In this document: positions 1-7,895 of the stretch, piece by piece
Position numbering within the stretch: position 1 is the stretch's first letter
How the letters are laid out: every line of letters starts with the position of its first letter
Source of the DNA: Micromonospora rhizosphaerae
GTDB taxonomy: Bacteria; Actinomycetota; Actinomycetes; Mycobacteriales; Micromonosporaceae
Direction: 5' to 3'
NCBI RefSeq assembly: GCF_900091465.1
Contig: NZ_FMHV01000002.1
Span: 6,448,001 to 6,512,000, forward strand
DNA length: 64,000 nucleotides
Program-made: the position numbers and the translations under genes
The notes under the pieces: model-generated
Database searches by the model: none
What the model was told of the DNA's origin: nothing
The model's input: only the letters and a program-made list of their open reading frames with translations

Positions 1-1412
1 TCGTCAGCACGGAAAGCTCGACACTGGACTACCGCGATCCCGAGGTCCGGCTCCGGGCCCTGTTCGACGCCGGCTCGCTGCGCCTGCTGGCGCCGCGGGA
101 CACCTCCGGCGTCGGGTGGGCGCGGGGTGAGATCGACGGCACGCCGGCGATCGCGTACGCCACCGACGCCACCAAGATGGGCGGCGCGATGGGCACCGAC
201 GGGTGCCGGCACATCGTGGACGCCATCGACACCGCCGTCCGGGAGCGGGTGCCGGTGGTCGGCCTCTGGCACTCGGGCGGCGCCCGGCTGGCCGAGGGCG
301 TGGTCGCGCTCGACGCCGTCGGGCAGGTCTTCGCCGCCATGGTGCGAGCCTCCGGCCGGGTGCCGCAGATCTCGGTGGTGCTCGGCCCGGCGGCCGGCGG
401 CGCCGCGTACGGCCCGGCGCTGACCGACATCGTGGTGATGAGCGGCACCGGCCGGATCTTCGTCACCGGTCCCGAGGTGGTCCGCAGCGTCACCGGCGAG
501 CAGGTCGACATGGAGCGCCTCGGCGGCCCCGAGCCGCATGGCCGGCGCTCCGGCGTCGTCCACGTGACCTGCGCCGACGACGAGGCGGCGGTGGCCGAGT
601 CGCGCAAGCTCGCCGCCCTGCTCGGTCGGCAGGGGCGGCTCTCCCCGGACGACGTGGCGACCGGCGCCGAGGACGGGCACGACCTGGCCGCCAGGATGCC
701 GGCCGAGGCCAACCGGGCGTACGACGTGAAGCCGGTGGTCAAGGCGCTGCTCGACGCCCCCGGCGTGGAACTGCACGCCAAGTGGGCGCCGAACATCGTC
801 ACCACGCTCGGCCGGTTCGCCGGCCGGACGGTCGGCGTGATCGCCAACAACCCGCTGCGGCTGGGTGGCTGCCTCGACGCGTCCAGCGCCGAGAAGGCGG
901 CCCGGTTCGTGCGGATGTGCGACTCGCTCGGGGTGCCGCTGATCGTGCTGGTCGACGTCCCCGGTTACCTGCCCGGCCTTGGCCAGGAGTGGGACGGCGT
1001 GGTCCGGCGCGGAGCGAAGCTGCTGCACGCCTTCGCCGAGGCGGTGGTGCCGCGGGTGACGCTGGTGACCCGCAAGGCGTACGGCGGCGCGTACATCGCG
1101 ATGAACTCCCGCTCCCTGGGCGCGACCGCGGTCTTCGCCTGGCCGAACGCGGAGGTCGCGGTGATGGGTGCCAGCGCCGCGGTCAACATCCTGCACCGCA
1201 AGAAGCTGGCCGCCGCCCCCGCCGAGGAGCGGGAGGCGCTGCGCGCCGAGCTGATCGAGGAGCAGATCCGGGTCGCCGGCGGCGTCAACCGGGCGCTGGA
1301 AATCGGCGTGGTGGACGACGTGATCAAGCCGGAGGAGACCCGGCGGCGGATCGCCGAAGCGCTCGCGGCGGCCCCGGCCGCCCGCGGCGCCCACGGCAAC
1401 ATCCCGCTGTAG
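1..1412 (+). CDS. Acyl-CoA carboxylase carboxyltransferase (beta) subunit, 5' end cut by window
   Basis: Carboxyltransferase subunit of a biotin-dependent acetyl/propionyl-CoA-type carboxylase: it transfers carboxyl from biotin to an acyl-CoA, feeding malonyl- or methylmalonyl-CoA supply in the cytosol. Reading frame 3 is open from the first base and gives about 469 residues, close to the usual 470-530, so only the first few residues should be missing. The protein shows the crotonase-like two-half fold: an N half with the oxyanion-type run GGAAYGPALTD, and a C half with DVPGYLPG followed by RKAYGGAYIAMNSR and an MGASAAVNI segment, all diagnostic of the family. A strong hairpin follows the stop. 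The next gene carries biotin carboxylase, BCCP and its own carboxyltransferase, so this beta subunit may instead partner an alpha subunit outside the window. Family assignment is secure; acyl-CoA preference is not readable. Confidence 0.93.
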   Translation, partial: VSTESSTLDYRDPEVRLRALFDAGSLRLLAPRDTSGVGWARGEIDGTPAIAYATDATKMGGAMGTDGCRHIVDAIDTAVRERVPVVGLWHSGGARLAEGVVALDAVGQVFAAMVRASGRVPQISVVLGPAAGGAAYGPALTDIVVMSGTGRIFVTGPEVVRSVTGEQVDMERLGGPEPHGRRSGVVHVTCADDEAAVAESRKLAALLGRQGRLSPDDVATGAEDGHDLAARMPAEANRAYDVKPVVKALLDAPGVELHAKWAPNIVTTLGRFAGRTVGVIANNPLRLGGCLDASSAEKAARFVRMCDSLGVPLIVLVDVPGYLPGLGQEWDGVVRRGAKLLHAFAEAVVPRVTLVTRKAYGGAYIAMNSRSLGATAVFAWPNAEVAVMGASAAVNILHRKKLAAAPAEEREALRAELIEEQIRVAGGVNRALEIGVVDDVIKPEETRRRIAEALAAAPAARGAHGNIPL

Positions 1413-1426
1413 TACCGGTCGTACCG

Positions 1427-1460
1427 TCGGGGTCCGCGCCCGTCCGGGCGGGGACCCCGA
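1427..1460 (+). terminator. Rho-independent-like hairpin after carboxyltransferase gene
   Basis: TCGGGGTCC at 1427-1435 pairs with GGACCCCGA at 1452-1460, and the intervening bases form a second GC stem. It sits 15 bp past the stop codon. There is no U-tract, as is common in high-GC actinobacteria. Confidence 0.6.
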
Positions 1461-1613
1461 GAGCCTGGTGGTCACCACGCCGGAGCAGATGCCTCCCGCG
1501 GTGACATGCACTGTTCAACGTGGTCGATGGCCAAGGACTGGCAAGGTGATCGGGCAGACCCGACGCCGCCACCGCCACCACTGGCCAGCGTGATGAATCG
1601 GGAGTCTTAGTCG

Positions 1614-4600
1614 GTGTTCAGCCGCATCGCCATCGTCAACCGGGGAGAGGCCGCCATGCGGCTGATCCACGCCGTCCGCGAGCTCAACGCCGAGACCGGC
1701 GCCCCGCCGATCGAGACCATCGCGTTCTACACCGACGCCGAGCGCACCGCCACCTTCGTCCGCGAAGCGGACCACAGCTACTGCCTCGGGCCCGCGTCGG
1801 CGCGCCCGTACCTGAACCACCGCACCCTTGAGCGTGCGCTGGTCGAGACACGTGCGGACGCGGCGTGGGTGGGCTGGGGCTTCGTCGCCGAAGACCCGGC
1901 CTTCGCCGAGCTCTGCGAGAAGATCGGTGTCACCTTCATCGGTCCGAGCGCTGAAGCGATGCGCACGCTCGGTGACAAGATCGGCGCGAAGCTGATCGCC
2001 GAGGAGGTCGGCGTCCCGGTGGCGCCGTGGAGCCGCGGCGCGGTGGAGAGCCTGGCCGCGGCCAAGCGCGCGGCGGCCGAGATCGGCTACCCGCTGATGC
2101 TCAAGGCGACCGCGGGCGGTGGCGGCCGGGGCATCCGGGTCGTCCGCAGCGACGAGGAACTCACCGATGCCTACGAGCGCACGAGCCTGGAGGCCGAGCG
2201 CGCGTTCGGCAGCGGCGTCGTGTTCCTGGAACGCCTGGTCACCGGCGCGCGGCACGTCGAGGTGCAGGTGATCGCCGACGGTCAGGGCACCGCGTGGGCG
2301 CTGGGTGTCCGGGACTGCTCGGTGCAGCGGCGCAACCAGAAGGTCATCGAGGAGTCCGCCTCCCCCGTGCTCGCCCTCGAGCAGACCCGCGAGCTGAAGG
2401 CGGCGGCCGAGCGGCTCGCGCTGGCCGTGGACTACTGCGGCGCCGGCACCGTCGAGTTCCTCTACCACCCTGGTGAAAGGCTGCTCGCGTTCCTCGAGGT
2501 CAACACCCGGCTGCAGGTCGAGCACCCGATCACCGAGGCCACCACCGACTTCGACCTGGTCAAGGCCCAGATCCACGTGGCCGCCGGCGGCCGGCTCGGC
2601 GAACAGATCCCGGCCGAGGCCGGACATGCCGTCGAGGCCAGGCTCAACGCCGAGGACCCGGACCGCGACTTCGCGCCGTCGCCCGGCCGGATCGTCCGGC
2701 TGGAGCTGCCCAGCGGCCCCGGCATCCGGGTGGACACCGGGGTCAGCGAGGGCGACGTGATCCCGGCCGACTTCGACTCGATGATCGCCAAGATCATCGC
2801 CTACGGCCGCACCCGCGGCGAAGCGCTCGGCCGGCTGCGCCGCGCGGTCGCCGAGACCACGGTGATCATCGAGGGCGGCGCCACGAACAAGAGCTTCCTG
2901 CTCGACCTGCTCGACCAGCCCGAGGTGATCGACGCCAGCGCGGACACCGGCTGGATCGACCGGGTCCGCGCGCAGGGCGGCCTGGTCTCCACCAAGCACT
3001 CCGGCATCGCGCTGGCCGCGGCCGCCATCGAGGCGTACGAGGACGAAGCGCTCGTCGAGCGGCAGCGGCTGCTGACCACCGCGCACGGCGGCCGCCCGCA
3101 GGTCCAGCACAAGAGCGGCCGGCCGATCGACCTCAAGCTCCGCGGCGCGACCTATCGGGTGACCGTCGCACAGACCGGGCCACGCCGGTTCCGCGTCGGC
3201 ATCGGGACAGCGCCCACCGTGGACGCCGAACTCGAGCGATTCGACGAGCACACCGGCCGGATCCTGGTCAACGGCCGGCGTTTCCGGCTCGTCACCGACA
3301 CGCACGGGCCCATCCACCTGGTCGAGGTGGACGGCGTCACGCACCGCGTCAGCCGCGACGAGGGCGGCGTGCTGCGCTCCCCGGCGCCGGCGCTGGTCGT
3401 CGCGACCCCGCTCGAAGTGGGGGACGAGGTCGAGGCGGGTGCGCCCGTGCTCGTCCTGGAAAGCATGAAGATGGAGACCGTGCTGCGCGCGCCGTTCAAG
3501 GCGAAGCTGCGGGAACGCCTGGTCTCCGTCGGCAGCCAGGTGGAGACCAGCGCGCCGCTGCTCCGCCTGGAACCGATCGGCGACGAAGCCGCGGGCGAGG
3601 CCGCGGAGACCGCGGCCGTCGACCTGGAGTTGCCGCCCGAGCCGACTGGTCTGGCCGCCGACGCCCGGGTCGCGCGCGGCATCGCCGACCTGCGCAGCCT
3701 GCTGCTCGGCTACGACCTCGATCCCCGCGACGAGCGTCGGATCCTGTCCAACTACCTGGCCGCGCGAGCCGAGCTCAGCCGCCGTCCGCTCGAGGACGAG
3801 GTTGAGCTGCTGCGGGTGTTCGCCGACCTGTCCGAGCTCAGCCGCAACCGGCCGGTCGGCGAGGAGACCAGGGCCGACACCCGGGTGCACAGCCCGCGCG
3901 AGTACTTCCACAGCTACCTTCAGTGCCTCGACGTCGAGCGCGCGGCGCTGCCGGACACCTTCCGCAACCGGCTCGCCCGGGTGCTCGCTCACTACGGCGT
4001 CGACGACTTCGAGCGCACGCCGGCGCTGGAAGAGGCGGTGTTCCGGATCTTCCTTGCGCAGCAACGGGCTTCGGCCGATGTCTCAGTGATCGTCACGTTC
4101 CTGCAGCAGTGGCTGGCCGAGCCGCTGCCCGGCGACGGGCTGCGCGAGATGGTCGGCCAGGCGCTAGAGCACCTGATCTTCGCCACCCAGCTCCGGTTCC
4201 CGGTGGTCGGCGACCTGGCCCGCAGCGTCGTGTTCCGCTGGGCCGCCCAGCCGATGCTGCGCCGCAAGCGTGCCGAGGTGTACGCGGACGTCCGCGGCCA
4301 CCTGCGCTATTTCGACAAGAACCCCGGCGCGGCCGACCGCGCCGAGCGGATCGCGAAGATGGTCGCCTCGCCCGAGCCGCTGGTCCGGCTGCTCGGTCAG
4401 CGCATCGGCAAGCCGGGTGCGGACCACGGCCCGATGCTCGAGGTGCTCAGCCGCCGCTACTACGGCAACCGCGGCGCGAGCGACGCGCGATCCGTCGAGG
4501 TGGCGGGGCATTCTTTCTTCACGGCGGAGTACGACCGCGACGGCGAGCGCTTCCGGCTGATCGCGGTGGCCACGGACTTCACCGAGTTGCCCGCGACCCT

Positions 4601-7064
4601 GAAGAAGGTCATCGAGCTGTCCGACTCGGACTCCGTCGCCGACGTCTACCTCACCTGGACCGACCAGCCCGACGTGGACGCGATGGCCACGACCCTGCGC
4701 GAGGTCCTCGACCGCGCCGGGCTGCTGGACGTGCTCCAGCGCGTGACGGTGTCGGTGGCCGGGCGCAACGGCACGGCGATGCACCACCACTTCACGTTCC
4801 GGCCGGGCCTGGGCGAGGACCGGGTCATCCGCGGGCTGCACCCGCTGATCGCCCAGCGCCTGCAACTGCCACGGCTGCGGAATTTCGACCTGACCCGGCT
4901 GCCGTCCGCCGACGAAGAGGTCTACGTCTTCCACTGCGTCGCCCCGAACAACCCGACTGACGAGCGGCTCGTGGCGATGGCCCAGGTCCGCGACCTGACC
5001 CCGCTGCGCGACGCCGACGGACGGATCCTCGCGCTGCCCGCGGCCGAGGGCGCGCTGGACGCGTGTCTCGATGCGATCCGCAAGGTCCAGGCGCTGCGGC
5101 CCGCGAAGAAGCGGTTCGACACCAACCGGATCACCATCTACGTCTGGCCACCGAACGAGCTGACCATCGAGGAGCTGAACGCCGTCGCCCAGCGGGTGCT
5201 GCCGATCACGGCCGGCGCGGGCCTGGAGGAGGTCCTGTTCCTCGGCCGCCAGCGCGACGGGGCCACCGGCGAGCTGACCGACATCGCGGTCCGGATCTCC
5301 TACGACTCGGGCATGCGGGTGTTGGTCACCGAGCCGACGGCCGAGCCGATCCAGCCGCTCGACGACTACCGGCAGAAGGTGCTCTCCGCGCGGCGACGCG
5401 GCACGACGAACCCGTACGAGCTGACCGAGATGCTGGCCGGCCAGGGCGGCAGCTTCACCGAGTACGACCTCGACGACACCGGTGAGCTGGCTCCGGTCGA
5501 GCGGCCGAAGGGGCAGAACAAGACGGGCATCGTCGCCGGCGTGGCGAGCACGCCGACCGAGCGGTATCCCGAAGGCGTCACGCGGGTGGTGCTGCTCGGC
5601 GACCCGACCAAGGCGCTGGGCGCGCTGGCCGAGCCGGAGTGCGCGCGGGTGATCGCCGCGCTCGACCTGGCCGAGCGGATGCACGCACCGGTCGACTGGT
5701 TCGCCCTGTCGGCGGGCGCGCGGATCTCGATGAACTCGGGCACGGAGAACATGGACTGGGTGGCCGCCGCGCTCAAGCGGATCGTGGAGTTCACCCAAAA
5801 CGGCGGCGAGATCAACATCGTGGTCGCCGGGATCAATGTGGGCGCCCAGCCGTACTGGAACGCCGAAGCCACGATGCTCATGCACACCAAGGGAATCCTG
5901 GTGATGACCCCGGACTCGGCGATGGTGCTGACCGGCAAGCAGTCGCTGGACTTCTCCGGCGGGGTGTCGGCGGAGGACAACTTCGGTATCGGCGGCTACG
6001 ACCGGGTGATGGGCCCCAACGGCCAGGCCCAGTACTGGGCGCCGGACCTGCGGGCCGCCCGCAACCTGCTGATGACGCACTACGACCACACCTACATCGC
6101 GCCGGGCGAGAACCGGCCGCGCCGGGCGGTCACGTCCGACCCGGTCGACCGCGACATCTCCGGCTACCCGCATGCGGTGCCGGACAGCGATTTCACGACG
6201 GTCGGCGAGATCTTCTCCCCTGAGCGCAACCCCGATCGCAAGAAAGCGTTCGACATCCGCACGGTGATGCGGGCCCTGTCCGACCAGGATCACGCGATCC
6301 TGGAGCGCTGGGCGGGCATGGCCGACGCCGAGACCGCGGTCGTGCAGGACGTGCACCTCGGCGGCATCCCGGTGTGCCTGCTCGGCATCGAGTCCCGGTC
6401 GGTGCCGCGGCGCGGATTTCCGCCCACCGACGGCCCGGACACCTACACCGCGGGCACCCTTTTCCCGCGCTCGTCGAAGAAGGCCGCGCGGGCGATCAAC
6501 GCGGCAAGCGGGAACCGGCCGCTGGTCGTGCTGGCGAACCTGTCCGGGTTCGACGGCTCGCCGGAGTCGATGCGGCAGTTGCAGCTGGAGTACGGCGCGG
6601 AGATCGGCCGGGCGATCGTGAACTTCGAAGGGCCGATCGTGTTCTGCGTGATCTCGCGGTATCACGGCGGCGCGTTCGTGGTGTTCTCCAAGGCGCTCAA
6701 CCCGAACATGACCGTGCTCGCCGTGGAGGGCTCGTTCGCGTCCGTAATCGGCGGGGCGCCTGCGGCGGCCGTGGTGTTCGCCGGCGACGTCAACGCGCGC
6801 ACGGCGAAGGATCCGCGCGTGGCCGAATTGGAGGCGCGCGTCGCGGCGGCGACCGGTGGGGAGCGGGCGGCGCTGGTCACGCAGCTCATGGACGTCCGGG
6901 CCACGGTCCGGTCGGAGAAGCTGGGCGAGGTTGCCGCCGAGTTCGACGGCGTGCACAGCATCCAGCGCGCGGTCGAGGTCGGCTCCGTGGACGCCATCAT
7001 CCGGCCCGAGGAGCTGCGACCGCAGATCATCGCGGCCATCGAGCGCGGCCTCGCGGGTGCGTAA
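1614..7064 (+). CDS. Single-chain multidomain acyl-CoA carboxylase (biotin carboxylase - BCCP - central - carboxyltransferase)
   Basis: A 1816 aa cytosolic enzyme carrying all three ACC activities in one chain. From the N terminus: biotin carboxylase with the ATP-grasp glycine loop KATAGGGGRGIRVV (about 163-176) and EVNTRLQVEH (295-304); a biotinyl domain with ESMKMET, the biotinylated Lys being about residue 619; a long central region (about 660-1290) without recognisable motifs but similar in length and place to the ACC central domain of eukaryotes; and a carboxyltransferase (about 1298-1816) with SMNSGTENMDW, NLSGFDGS and SVIGGAPAAAVVF. The GTG start is chosen because GGGAG lies about 8 bp upstream. 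The domain order resembles eukaryotic ACC; related actinobacterial proteins are annotated as fused acetyl/propionyl-CoA carboxylase. Several stretches seem to favour GCG/CGC codons more than neighbouring genes, which hints at separate ancestry but was not measured. Substrate is unknown. Confidence 0.93.
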   Translation: MFSRIAIVNRGEAAMRLIHAVRELNAETGAPPIETIAFYTDAERTATFVREADHSYCLGPASARPYLNHRTLERALVETRADAAWVGWGFVAEDPAFAELCEKIGVTFIGPSAEAMRTLGDKIGAKLIAEEVGVPVAPWSRGAVESLAAAKRAAAEIGYPLMLKATAGGGGRGIRVVRSDEELTDAYERTSLEAERAFGSGVVFLERLVTGARHVEVQVIADGQGTAWALGVRDCSVQRRNQKVIEESASPVLALEQTRELKAAAERLALAVDYCGAGTVEFLYHPGERLLAFLEVNTRLQVEHPITEATTDFDLVKAQIHVAAGGRLGEQIPAEAGHAVEARLNAEDPDRDFAPSPGRIVRLELPSGPGIRVDTGVSEGDVIPADFDSMIAKIIAYGRTRGEALGRLRRAVAETTVIIEGGATNKSFLLDLLDQPEVIDASADTGWIDRVRAQGGLVSTKHSGIALAAAAIEAYEDEALVERQRLLTTAHGGRPQVQHKSGRPIDLKLRGATYRVTVAQTGPRRFRVGIGTAPTVDAELERFDEHTGRILVNGRRFRLVTDTHGPIHLVEVDGVTHRVSRDEGGVLRSPAPALVVATPLEVGDEVEAGAPVLVLESMKMETVLRAPFKAKLRERLVSVGSQVETSAPLLRLEPIGDEAAGEAAETAAVDLELPPEPTGLAADARVARGIADLRSLLLGYDLDPRDERRILSNYLAARAELSRRPLEDEVELLRVFADLSELSRNRPVGEETRADTRVHSPREYFHSYLQCLDVERAALPDTFRNRLARVLAHYGVDDFERTPALEEAVFRIFLAQQRASADVSVIVTFLQQWLAEPLPGDGLREMVGQALEHLIFATQLRFPVVGDLARSVVFRWAAQPMLRRKRAEVYADVRGHLRYFDKNPGAADRAERIAKMVASPEPLVRLLGQRIGKPGADHGPMLEVLSRRYYGNRGASDARSVEVAGHSFFTAEYDRDGERFRLIAVATDFTELPATLKKVIELSDSDSVADVYLTWTDQPDVDAMATTLREVLDRAGLLDVLQRVTVSVAGRNGTAMHHHFTFRPGLGEDRVIRGLHPLIAQRLQLPRLRNFDLTRLPSADEEVYVFHCVAPNNPTDERLVAMAQVRDLTPLRDADGRILALPAAEGALDACLDAIRKVQALRPAKKRFDTNRITIYVWPPNELTIEELNAVAQRVLPITAGAGLEEVLFLGRQRDGATGELTDIAVRISYDSGMRVLVTEPTAEPIQPLDDYRQKVLSARRRGTTNPYELTEMLAGQGGSFTEYDLDDTGELAPVERPKGQNKTGIVAGVASTPTERYPEGVTRVVLLGDPTKALGALAEPECARVIAALDLAERMHAPVDWFALSAGARISMNSGTENMDWVAAALKRIVEFTQNGGEINIVVAGINVGAQPYWNAEATMLMHTKGILVMTPDSAMVLTGKQSLDFSGGVSAEDNFGIGGYDRVMGPNGQAQYWAPDLRAARNLLMTHYDHTYIAPGENRPRRAVTSDPVDRDISGYPHAVPDSDFTTVGEIFSPERNPDRKKAFDIRTVMRALSDQDHAILERWAGMADAETAVVQDVHLGGIPVCLLGIESRSVPRRGFPPTDGPDTYTAGTLFPRSSKKAARAINAASGNRPLVVLANLSGFDGSPESMRQLQLEYGAEIGRAIVNFEGPIVFCVISRYHGGAFVVFSKALNPNMTVLAVEGSFASVIGGAPAAAVVFAGDVNARTAKDPRVAELEARVAAATGGERAALVTQLMDVRATVRSEKLGEVAAEFDGVHSIQRAVEVGSVDAIIRPEELRPQIIAAIERGLAGA

Positions 7065-7163
7065 CGCTGTCAGTCGGTGCGGAAGCTGTTCAGGTGTTGG
7101 GCAGCCGTTCGCCGGGACCGCTACTAGGGTGAGGGCCGCCGAGAGTCGCCGGAGGAGTGCGCT

Positions 7164-7895
7164 GTGGAAGCGACCGAGATCCGCAAGCTCGCCGCGCTCG
7201 AGGACACCCACTGGTGGTACCGGGAGCGGCGAGCCCTGCTGGCCCGGGCGCTGCGCCGGCTGGCGGCCGCGGGGACGCGCCCCGAGCGGGCGCTGGACAT
7301 CGGCGCGGCCGGCGGCGGCAACACCCGCGTGCTGCGGGCGCACGGCTGGCGGCCGTTGGCCCTGGAGTACAGCCCGGAGGGTGCCGGGGTGGCCCGGGAG
7401 CGCGGCCTCGAGGTGATCCGGGCCGACGCCCGGCACCTGCCGGTCGGATCGGCCAGCCTGGGCCTGGTGGTCGCCTTCGACATCCTGGAGCATTTCGACG
7501 AGGACCACCTCGCCGCCGCCGAGATCCGGCGCACGCTGCGTCCTGGCGGAACGGCGTTGATCGCGGTGCCGTGCGACATGCGGCTCTGGTCCGCGCACGA
7601 CGTGGCGGTCGGGCACGTCCGCCGCTACGACCGCGCCTCGCTGCGGGCGGTGGTGGAAAAGGCCGGGCTGGTCGTCGACGAGCTGTGGAGCTGGAACGTG
7701 GTGCTCCGCCCGGTCGCGGCCTGGCGGCGGCGGAAGTCGACCGGCAGCGACCTGGACGACCTGCACCCGGTGGTCAACCTGGGACTGCGGACGATCATCA
7801 CCGCCGAGCGGTACCTGCCGGTGCGGTCGCTGCCCGGCGTGTCGCTGATGCTGCGCGCCCACCGCCCCGCGGGAGCGGGTCAGCGGAGGCGGTAG
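7164..7895 (+). CDS. Class I SAM-dependent methyltransferase
   Basis: A 243 aa Rossmann-fold methyltransferase. Motif I is DIGAAGGGNTRVL (about residues 45-57), the acidic ribose-binding position follows in ALEYSPEG, and motif II/III lies in VAFDILEHF then LRPGGTALIAVP. The GTG start has GGAGGAG 6 bp upstream. The last 16 bp overlap, tail to tail, the end of the polytopic membrane protein gene on the minus strand. The methyl acceptor is not evident. The position beside polyprenyl-phosphate glycosyltransferase genes suggests a cell-envelope glycan or lipid-linked sugar role, which is inference from context only. Confidence 0.88.
   Translation: MEATEIRKLAALEDTHWWYRERRALLARALRRLAAAGTRPERALDIGAAGGGNTRVLRAHGWRPLALEYSPEGAGVARERGLEVIRADARHLPVGSASLGLVVAFDILEHFDEDHLAAAEIRRTLRPGGTALIAVPCDMRLWSAHDVAVGHVRRYDRASLRAVVEKAGLVVDELWSWNVVLRPVAAWRRRKSTGSDLDDLHPVVNLGLRTIITAERYLPVRSLPGVSLMLRAHRPAGAGQRRR

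Noticed and set aside
4164..7862. A 1232-codon open frame on the minus strand opposite the large carboxylase gene
   Set aside because: Arg/His/Gly/Pro-rich composition and absence of motifs mark it as a GC-rich antisense shadow; the plus strand encodes a clear multidomain enzyme.
1..7895. A natural-product biosynthetic cluster suggested by carboxylases, methyltransferase and glycosyltransferase
   Set aside because: No ketosynthase, adenylation, terpene cyclase or other core enzyme is present. The genes fit primary metabolism and envelope glycan work.
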